From Paramacrobiotus metropolitanus (Eukaryota; Tardigrada; Eutardigrada; Parachela; Macrobiotidae): a DNA stretch of 26,640 nucleotides. The DNA lies in assembly GCF_019649055.1 (NCBI RefSeq), contig NW_026570622.1, positions 1 to 26,640 on the forward strand, in the 5' to 3' direction. Below the pieces are notes generated by a model, which worked only from the letters and a program-made list of their open reading frames with translations, searched no databases and had not been told where the DNA came from. Positions 20,183 to 26,640 of the stretch are shown here, in pieces (the first letter of the stretch is position 1; each line of letters opens with the position of its first letter). A program made the position numbers and the translations under genes.

Positions 20183-21060
20183 ACAATCCACCGGTTTGCC
20201 GTTCGAAGTGCGCCCCTGATGAGGCTGTTGCGTAAGTCACTACCGTTAGCACTAATAACGGATTTTTGGCCGCTAAAATAACAACTGTGATTCTGCAGTA
20301 ATTCTTGCAGGTAGTTCTATATATTATCAGCAGCACGGCGCAGAGGCTCACGATAAATAGGAAATGAGGCTTTATTGTGTGATAGCAATAAAGTACAGCA
20401 CTGTGCGTGAGCAAAATCATGACTGACAAGAATGATCGGCTGAATGAGCCGTAACATGGAAAATGCCTATCTGCGGCACTGGGCTGATCCAACACGAGCG
20501 AACGAACGCTCATTGGCCGAGACGTATAGCCGTAGGCGTGGTAAGGCAGCCGAGCCAGAGTCGAGGCCAATACGGCTGCAGGAGCAGTGCGACTCGGTGT
20601 GAGTCAGCACACCGGAAGCAGGACTGTCGCTGGCTGCCTACTCATAGGCTGCAATGGCGACTGGCCCAACATACCCTGGGCAGGAGTCCGAGCCCTGCGA
20701 AGGACCGGCCTCATACCGCTCAGTGCCCGCTCCGCACTCGATATGGGGTCGGTGGCTGCGCCTCGGTGATGTCCGATGAAGGTCTCTCGGTGCCGCGTTC
20801 TCCTCCGGACCCGTGGTGGCGATACAACTCACGGCAGAAATCCGAAGGTCGGTCGGGATTCTTGTTGGACCAGTGTAGGCTTCTGTTGATGAACCTCCGT
20901 AACGGCAAGAAAATGAAAGTAAAAATGAACATCAGTCTCTCTCTCTCTCTCTTAATAAAACATTATTTCATAGTTAGAAAAACAGAAAAACAAAATCAAA
21001 GTCTTTGGTCCGGGGCTTTGGTCCGGGACTTATTCCGACAGGATGACGTCCGTCCCCGGG
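20183..21060. other. Spacer with a (CT)n tract, possible end of another retroelement
   Basis: Bases 20460-20935 are richer in GC and in short protein-like stretches, but no frame stays open with a recognisable domain apart from composition. They end at a 17 nt (CT)n run (20936-20952) followed by AATAAAAC. That resembles the simple-repeat tail of some non-LTR elements. Near 21001 the phrase CTTTGGTCCGGG is duplicated. Confidence 0.3.
20936..20952 (+). repeat. (CT)n microsatellite
   Basis: Seventeen nucleotides of uninterrupted TC/CT alternation just before TAATAAAAC. Confidence 0.9.
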
Positions 21061-21383
21061 GTCTCTAGTCCACTAGAAATCCGGTCATCTAGGTCCGAGG
21101 CATCGGTTCTCGGGATACCCAATGGTACCGGTTCAATTCACCGAGGGTCGAAGGTGCGACCCTATTGACTTCGTGTAAAGGGTATGGATCTCCATTGTCG
21201 GGTGCGGAACGGGCGTGAAACACACTTTCGACCGGGATCCTCCGGTAAAAGTTTGATTGGAACCTTCATAGCCGGGTAAGACAGGTCGTACTTACATCCA
21301 GCCGGGATTCATAGGGTAAGCTGATGGGGGAGGCACTGTCGCTGCTTGTGAAAACCATAAGGCATCCTCCCTGGGTGAGGAAT

Positions 21384-21400
21384 AAGACCTATTGGGTCTT
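21384..21400. repeat. Family A hairpin, stem AAGACC/GGTCTT
   Basis: Perfect 6 bp stem around the loop TATTG. It shares only the CC-TATTG-GG apex with the neighbouring copy at 21464. A variant with AGACC/GGTCT and loop TAATTG lies at 22473-22488. Confidence 0.8.
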
Positions 21401-21463
21401 TTAATCGGTGGATCGTCCGGTGATCCAAGGTTCTATCCGGGCATAACCGTGATGTCGTGTCCT

Positions 21464-21480
21464 GTCACCTATTGGGTAAC
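21464..21480. repeat. Family A hairpin, stem GTCACC/GGTAAC
   Basis: A 6-pair stem with one C-A mismatch around TATTG. It is extended by TCCT at 21460-21463 facing AAGGA at 21481-21485 with one bulged A. Confidence 0.75.
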
Positions 21481-21525
21481 AAGGACCGGTTGATGCCTGG
21501 TTTCCACAGGTTGAGCGGCTAGTGG

Positions 21526-21562
21526 ACGTGGTTCACACTGCACCGTGCATTGTGAACCACGT
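21526..21562. repeat. 12 bp perfect hairpin in the array
   Basis: ACGTGGTTCACA at 21526-21537 pairs with TGTGAACCACGT at 21551-21562. After one mismatch, an inner TGCA/TGCA stem continues around CCG, giving about 16 pairs in all. Confidence 0.85.
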
Positions 21563-21646
21563 TCTGGTCCGAATGATGCTATGGCCTCTGTGCGGGAGTC
21601 CGATCCCTTGTCCGGTTGGCTTCAAGACTTTGAAGTCCGATAATAG

Positions 21647-21661
21647 CCTCGGTGACCGAGG
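21647..21661. repeat. Family B hairpin, stem CCTCGGT/ACCGAGG
   Basis: Perfect 7 bp stem around a single G. Other family B copies: 21891-21905 (CCTCG/CGAGG), 22227-22240 (CCTC/GAGG), 23060-23074 (CCTCGG/CTGAGG with a G-T pair) and 23877-23897 (nine pairs, TAACCTCGG/CTGAGGTTA). Confidence 0.75.
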
Positions 21662-21939
21662 GTTTGGTCAGCTCCGGTTGCAGCATCAGAGTCCATGCTC
21701 AGCCTCGGTTACTGAGTCTAAGTCCTTTGGCAGCCTCGGTACTCGAGTTAGAGTCCGGGTTATACCCTCGGCTGCACTGGCAAATGGGGTACACTGATGT
21801 TCCGCTCGGCTGAAAATCTTAATTTTGTATCTTGCCACCTATTGGGTAACTCGGAGAGGATATTCGACGGGGTTCGAAGGGTCAAGGCAGCCTCGGTACT
21901 CGAGGTTAAGTCCCGATGTACCCTCGGCTGTGGTGGTAG

Positions 21940-21955
21940 ATCGCGGTTACGCGAT
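21940..21955. repeat. Family C hairpin, stem ATCGCG/CGCGAT
   Basis: Perfect 6 bp stem around GTTA. The related copy at 22903-22914 has CGTAT/ATACG around TT, showing a different but still paired stem. Confidence 0.75.
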
Positions 21956-21999
21956 GTGCTGGATGTACTGTGCGGCCAGTAATCCCAAATCTGTCTCTT

Positions 22000-22016
22000 G
22001 TTACCTATTGGGTAAC
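22000..22016. repeat. Family A hairpin, stem GTTACC/GGTAAC
   Basis: Perfect 6 bp stem, loop TATTG. Further A copies with GTCGCC/GGCAAC lie at 22146-22162, 23162-23178, 23647-23663 and 23814-23830; all four keep the same C-A mismatch. Confidence 0.8.
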
Positions 22017-23432
22017 TCGGGAAGGGTGGGTTCCGGACTTTGAAGATTGAAGTCCGAGGGTCGATTAGCCTCGGTTGGCTGGCAGATCGCGGTTGACGGT
22101 CTGATGGTCGCTACATCCCGGCAAAAACCTTTGCTGTCGGTGTAAGTCGCCTATTGGGCAACTCTACCGAGGGTCTTACCGATGAGATGACGTTGCTACC
22201 CGAGGCAGCCAACGTGTCTGGGGTAGCCTCGGTGGTGAGGTAGTCAGCATCTGGTAAGGCTGGTCCTAAAGCATTCTGCACGGGCAAAAAACCTTCGACG
22301 TCTCCCGAAACCTATTGGGTAACACGAAGAGGGTCATTGCCTCCAAACAGGGTCCAGGCCTCGGTGACGAGACTGGCCCAACATGGTCTGGTGGGAGTTC
22401 GCTTGATGCTGGAGATGTCCACCGGGCGACTAGCAAAAATCATGCAAAAAGAAGCTATTCGACGGCTGTAAAAGACCTAATTGGGTCTAAGCCGCGAGGT
22501 AGACACTCTAAGTTTTAAAGACGGAGTCCATGCTGGTCCGTTCCTCGGCTGGTCCCGTGCTTCCGCTTAGGCGGTAACATCCGCGATCCCGGAATGATGC
22601 ATCCTATCTTGGTCATCGGGGAACGCAGTCCATTCTGGCCGGTTCACGCCGGGGGATTCTCTACGGGAGGTCCGTTCTGGATCATATCCGGGCAATCCAG
22701 CTGGTTAAACAGGCGCAAGAGGCCTACTGGGCCATTACTCCAACTTCTCAAGTAGGGGTGGGGGTATGAGTGTGCATAATGTCCCGCTTCATCCGTTCTG
22801 GAGGTGGAATGGAAGCCTATTGGGCCTCGGTGGGCATCCTTGCCGAGTTAGAGTCCGTGAGTAGCCACGGTCTTCGGTGGGCTTCCATGGTGAGGTAGAG
22901 GTCGTATTTATACGCGATCTGCGGGGGTTTGCGTCTTCCAAGGGTCATTCTGCCGGAGCGACAGGCCAGTGGAGCAAAACGGATCACGCCGCGCAGCACC
23001 GTCCCGTCGCTTTTTGTACGATGGATTCTGCCAGAGTTATGGGTTGGGTCCGACCGCAGCCTCGGTTGCTGAGGTAAAGTTCAATTCCGAGCCCCTGCAG
23101 TCGGTCAGCTTTTTAAGTTTCGAGGTCTTTCGTCCTGGCAAACCCGTCAATTCCGTGTCCAGTCGCCTATTGGGCAACGTAGACCGGATAAGACTAGGCT
23201 TCGAGAGTCCAATCCGAGGGTTGCCAGAGGTTGCTGAGTTAAAGTAAATGCAGCCTTGTAGCCCCGGCTGCGGAGTTAAAGTCCGCTGGCAGCCCTGAAG
23301 CAAGTTGAAGTCCGTAAGAAGCCCTGCCTTCAGATCGTGGTTAGTCGCGACCTGCGTTGGCTAGGGTGAAGGCTCCGTTCTGGGCCGAAATGGTGGCAAG
23401 TCGTGGTTGGAGACCGCAGTCTGCGGTGCTGA

Positions 23433-23570
23433 GGTTGTTGATGCCGAAGGATCCAAGCATTCTACCGGATGCTGTCCGGTGGAAACCGCGGAAGACATAC
23501 CGGTACGGTGCGAGCACTGAAGTTCTGACGGCTGCACTCGTACTTGCCTGGTCAATCCGGGGAGTCCGTT
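23433..23570 (+). repeat. 138 bp duplicated module, copy 1
   Basis: It aligns without gaps to 24351-24488. Shared landmarks are GGTTGTTG at the start, ATGCTGTCCGG, AACCGCGGAAGAC, CGGTACGGTGCGAGCAC, TTCTGACGGCTGCAC and GGTCAATCCGGGGAGTCCGT. It contains its own hairpin ACCGGA/TCCGGT (23464-23480). Confidence 0.85.
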
Positions 23571-23720
23571 CGTGTCTGTGGTTAGACACTCTGCTGGGTC
23601 GGATTTCCGATGTTTCAACCAGGCGAAACCCTTATTTTCGTCTCCCGTCGCCTATTGGGCAACATAGAGAGGGTTTTCGCTGGACTTGGAAGTCTCGATC
23701 GGGTTATCCTCCATGTCCAA

Positions 23721-23736
23721 AGTAACTTCGGTTACT
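23721..23736 (+). repeat. Hairpin AGTAAC/GTTACT with a cTTCGg tetraloop
   Basis: The perfect 6 bp stem closes on C-TTCG-G, the sequence of the very stable UNCG RNA tetraloop when transcribed from the plus strand. That hints at a plus-strand RNA, on a single example. Confidence 0.7.
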
Positions 23737-23780
23737 GGGATAGCCTCGGTATGGCCCTTGGCTAAGCTGAATCCTCGGTG

Positions 23781-23837
23781 TTTTGCCGGGCAAAATCCCT
23801 AATTTTGTCTCCTGTCGCCTATTGGGCAACGTGGAGA
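23781..23837 (+). repeat. Complete E+A hairpin module
   Basis: TTTTGCC (23781-23787) pairs with GGCAAAA (23789-23795). Alternatively CAAAAT (23791-23796) pairs with ATTTTG (23802-23807). Directly after, TCTCC (23808-23812) pairs with GGAGA (23833-23837), enclosing the family A stem GTCGCC (23814-23819), TATTG, GGCAAC (23825-23830). The two E pairings share bases and so exclude each other. Confidence 0.7.
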
Positions 23838-24100
23838 GGGGTATCACCGGCCCTCCGAGGTTGGATAGGATGAGGGTAACCTCGGTGTCTGAGGTTAAGC
23901 CTCTGGGCTGGAGTCCGAGTCCGGCTCACTGTCCTGTCAGCTCCAGTGGGGTTCTTTCGAGAGTGGATTGGGACTTAGAATTTCCACGGGGGTTAAGTTG
24001 GACCTATGGGGCCTCAAACTCCGGTTCCTTCAGGGTCCGGGTGGTTATTAGCATCCATCTGTTCAGTGGCTTAATGTGTTTGAAGACTGCGACGTAGCAA

Positions 24101-24121
24101 ATCGTGGTTAAGAGCCGCGAT
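24101..24121. repeat. Family C hairpin, stem ATCGTGG/CCGCGAT
   Basis: Seven pairs including one T-G, loop TTAAGAG. Family copies at 24205-24218 (CGTGG/CCGCG), 24318-24340 (AGAT plus GTG facing CAC and ATCT) and 24626-24638 (CGTA/TACG) retain pairing with changed stems. Confidence 0.75.
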
Positions 24122-24350
24122 CTGTGGATGGAATATGGTCGCGGAGGTCTCCACGGACGGCCGTACCTGTGGCGGTCCTCTGTTGCTTTTCTTCGGTAGC
24201 AGAACGTGGTTAGCCGCGAACTGCAGTTCAAACATCGTTGACTCTGGCAAAGGTTCCATTCTGGGCCAATGGTGATAGCCAATCGTGGTTGAAGTCGCAG
24301 TCTGCGATGTTGGTAGCAGATGTGGTTGAGGACACGATCTGTGCCATGAA

Positions 24351-24488
24351 GGTTGTTGGTGCCGGAGGATCCGAACATTCTGACGGATGCTGTCCGGGAG
24401 AAACCGCGGAAGACGCGCCGGTACGGTGCGAGCACCGAAATTCTGACGGCTGCACCCGTATTTACCGGGTCAATCCGGGGAGTCCGTT
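24351..24488 (+). repeat. 138 bp duplicated module, copy 2
   Basis: Gap-free partner of 23433-23570, 918 bp downstream. It contains the perfect hairpin CGGTGC/GCACCG (24424-24437); copy 1 has GCACTG there, giving a G-T pair. Confidence 0.85.
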
Positions 24489-24819
24489 TCTTCGGATTCA
24501 GAATGTTTACCCTCAGAGGGTGGAGTTAGACTTAAGCTTCTCCACCGAGGGTCAAATTGGACTTAGAATTTTCGACGGGGGTTCAACCACCGTATGCCTT
24601 ATTGAGGATCCGGTTAGGTAGAGAACGTAGTTAGTACGATCTGCGCTTCTGGTCCATTCTGCCACCGTATCCCTTATTGAGGGTCCGTATGGTAGAAGAT
24701 GTGGTTAGGACGCGATTTACGGGGGTTTTACTGCCGTTTCCATTATTGAGGGTCCGGCTAGTAGCGAAAACAGGGTGAACGCCGCGATCTGCGGTGGCAA
24801 GGTCCGGGAACTATTGTCC

Positions 24820-24838
24820 ACGTCCCTATTGGGGACGT
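24820..24838. repeat. Family A hairpin, stem ACGTCCC/GGGACGT
   Basis: Perfect 7 bp stem around TATTG. Related copies are CCCT/AGGG at 24671-24683, ACTC/GGGT at 24877-24889, ACCC/GGGT at 25055-25067, GCACC/GGCGC at 26241-26255 and ACTCGCC/GGCAAGT at 26294-26312. Confidence 0.8.
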
Positions 24839-26361
24839 CGTCGTGACCGTTTTCGGCTAGCTTTATGGTAAGCTTAACTCTATTGGGGTCCGGCTACCGT
24901 TAAGCTCCAGGTCGCCGAAGCTCTTCCGATGTCCGATGTCTATGGGACCTGTATTGAGCCTTCGGCTTTCTTCGTTGGCCAGCCTCCGTCCATCGACGCG
25001 ATTCTTCCTACAATGGTCCGGGGCCGGTTGAGCTTCTCTGGATTGATGGGGTCAACCCTATTGGGGTCACTACCACCATCAAAGATTGTACCGGGAGTGG
25101 TCTCTGTACGATCAAAAGTCTGAAATTATACCAAATTCTATGGTTCCCTATAAATTACGTCGTATGGCTACTACGATCAGGTACGGCCGGTTCTCGCTCG
25201 TATCCGCATTGGAGGGAGTCGATTCTACGATTCACAGACGCATTCTGCATCCACTGAGGTGTTGTGTTGTTTCCTTTGTCGGCCCGATTGATGTGGCTGG
25301 TTTAGCCTCAACCTTCAGTCATTCAGGCTTCTTCGGCTTCTCCGATGCAGCCTTGGGTAATTTGAAGGAGTCCGATATCTGCGTCGAGCCGACCCTCACG
25401 GGGGTCTTGCACCGTCGTAGAAAGTCAAAATTGAAGTCAAGGCTCGGTCTGTGCCATTGTCTTCACGGTTTCCGGAAAATTCGGGCTGTCTAGCCGGGCG
25501 TCCGGGATCGGGGCTTCGGGTTCTCCAAGGCTTCCATAACATGTCTATGAGGGTGATGACCTGTTTGGTGCCAAGTCTGACTTCCAGCTCCGGGTTAACC
25601 ACATTCTTGCCTATGTAGCAAGGCGGGGCCATCGGAAAGTGCGTTTTCTTACGGATGTGAACCTCGGGTCGATCGCCTCCTGCGCTCCTATCCGGTTGAT
25701 TACTCCGTTCAGGTGTAATTTGGCGGTTTCGGGCCGTCGCGTCCGGCTTAAGTCCGATTTTCGGTGATATCCCTCTCTCTACCGACGAAGTTTGGAGTTT
25801 TCGCCCGTAAAATGGCAGCTTTGCCCGGTCAGTCAAGTTTTCCAGCCATCTTGCTCGGTGAAGGTAGGGTCCGGACCCCTGAGTGAGGGTTCCCACCGTC
25901 ATTTGGAAGGGTCCGAGGTTCATCCTTAGGGGGTGCGTTTGAGGTCCCCAAACGTCTTTTTCGGTCCGGCAAGGCCGATTCTCGGTCCTTTTCCGGATGA
26001 CTAGGGTTGCTTCTCGGCGGTTTGAGGCTACAAGTCGGGAACGTCAAAATTCCACCCGGTGAACTCGCCTTGTGAGTCACCTTCCGTGTCGGTAAAGAAG
26101 TCCCTTGGATCCATTCTGGATCCATTCTGGTAACCGTGTCACTTCATTGGGATAATACCGGGTCATCGAGGTTTGATGACACCGCGGCAACGGTTAGTAC
26201 CGGGTACGAGCCTCCGTTGATTGGAGCAATGGTTGCCATGGCACCTATTGGGCGCTCAAAGCCAACCCGAGCCTCCGGGTTCCCAGTATTCACACTCGCC
26301 TATTGGGCAAGTCGGAACCTCGGATCCAATTTAGGATGGCTCTCGGAAAGTTCTATCCCGG

Positions 26362-26640
26362 TCATTCTCCAGGTATCTTCTGGCATTCAGTAGTGGTCAC
26401 CAGCCGATCACTTGAGTAACCACTACTGAGGAGCTTTTTATCGCCCCAGAGTGCTTCTACCTCGGCTTGCATGGCTGCTAGCTCGACCTGGCTTGAAGGA
26501 GACATTAGCGGCTCTTCTATCTGCCACTCAGTGCCCGATGCCTCTGGTATCGGGATTGACTTCACTGTCTCATTCTCCCTTCTGGGTTCGTCTACCTTCG
26601 GAGCTTCTTCTTCCGGAGCAATCGTCTGTCGCTCGCCGGT
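26362..26640 (-). CDS. Protein-coding exon of unknown function, open at the window edge (partial)
   Basis: The minus-strand frame is open from 26640 to a TGA at 26362-26364, giving 92 residues. The N-terminal part is acidic and polar (APEEEAPKVDEPRRENE), followed by EWQIEEPLMSPSSQVE and a predicted helix LAAMQAEVEALWGDKKLL. Composition and codon use differ from the echo frames of the hairpin array, so I take it as a real exon. The true 3' boundary may be a donor before the TGA, for example GTGACC near 26400. It has no recognised domain. A cytoplasmic or gag-like protein are both possible. The array would then be its intron or 3' flank. Confidence 0.5.
   Translation of the reverse strand, partial: TGERQTIAPEEEAPKVDEPRRENETVKSIPIPEASGTEWQIEEPLMSPSSQVELAAMQAEVEALWGDKKLLSSGYSSDRLVTTTECQKIPGE
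26387..26429. repeat. 11 bp inverted repeat overlapping the exon
   Basis: TCAGTAGTGGT at 26387-26397 is exactly complementary to 26419-26429, with a 21 nt loop. It lies at the border between the coding frame and the hairpin array. Confidence 0.75.

Larger units (their letters stand above)
21061..26330. repeat. Long mosaic array of recurring short hairpins, no protein gene
   Basis: For more than 5 kb the sequence is a patchwork of recurring phrases rich in GTCCG, most of them short inverted repeats. Family A has the apex CC-TATTG-GG (about 20 copies). Family B has CCTCGG facing CTGAGG, usually followed by TTAAAGTCC or similar. Family C has ATCGTGGTTA facing CCGCGAT, usually followed by CTG. 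Family E is an A-rich/T-rich hairpin placed just before A. A phrase like GGTTCCATTCTGGGCC also recurs (23380, 24253). Open frames here are short and follow the repeats. Copies diverge while the stems still pair. I infer structured non-coding RNA or a palindrome-rich satellite. The strand is unknown. From about 25080 to 26230 the motifs become sparse. Confidence 0.75.

Noticed and set aside
20463-21068. 201-codon frame before the array
   Set aside because: Begins in GC-rich sequence, runs through the (CT)n tract as SLSLSL and into the array; no domain could be recognised, so it is treated as spacer or element tail.
23341-25923. Open minus- and plus-strand frames of 80-175 codons within the array
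   Set aside because: They repeat the same peptide phrases because the DNA repeats, change strand and frame freely, and show no domain.
21061-26330. CRISPR-like array or multicopy tRNA cluster
   Set aside because: Spacing between motifs is irregular, repeats are not near-identical, and no cloverleaf with consistent A and B boxes could be drawn (for example GGTTCAATTCACC at 21130 lacks an A box).

Overview
The window looks like a piece of an invertebrate nuclear genome. The genes are split by short introns of about 80-110 bp with GT..AG ends. They include a secreted astacin protease, a rhodopsin-type receptor tail and leucine-rich-repeat-like protein, mixed with decayed non-LTR retrotransposons, foldback elements and minisatellites. 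A small ecdysozoan such as a tardigrade would fit, but nothing in the sequence fixes the species.

Layout. Bases 2-70 are the last codons of an upstream gene. Bases 452-680 hold a degenerate ~40 bp minisatellite. A seven-exon astacin metalloprotease gene (1832-3484) reads through cleanly when spliced and encodes 348 residues. Directly behind it is a Cys-rich, LRR-like gene (about 3604-5176), whose 677 bp intron holds two GGATAC-rich inverted-repeat elements. A 1.16 kb foldback element follows (5774-6930), its right arm interrupted by a 167 bp insertion between 12 bp direct repeats. Two minus-strand fragments of R2/NeSL-like retrotransposons come next: a C-terminal endonuclease part (7871-9211) and a reverse transcriptase part (9861-11767), separated by a spacer with two strong hairpins. 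A four-copy 17 bp repeat sits just before the terminal exon of a GPCR (12016-12420). An isolated GC-rich block lies at 13375-13655, a 32 bp minisatellite at 14051-14190 and a near-perfect 33 bp palindrome at 15314-15380. A two-exon gene fragment of unknown function is on the minus strand (15753-16251). A second, heavily mutated retrotransposon of a different family runs along the plus strand (17408-20160).

The most unusual part is 21061-26330. It carries no convincing protein gene. It is a mosaic of short hairpins belonging to a few recurring families. One has the apical sequence CC-TATTG-GG, one is built on CCTCGG/CTGAGG, one on ATCGTGGTTA..CCGCGAT, and an A-rich/T-rich hairpin sits just before the first type. 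Between copies the stem sequences change while pairing is kept, including three different Watson-Crick pairs at one stem position and G-T wobbles. One hairpin has a cTTCGg tetraloop. This is the pattern expected of structured RNA, although palindrome correction at the DNA level could also produce it. A minus-strand coding exon (26362-26640) borders the array and leaves the window.

There is no operon-like logic. The genes are separate eukaryotic units, and the region appears shaped mostly by mobile elements and inverted repeats.
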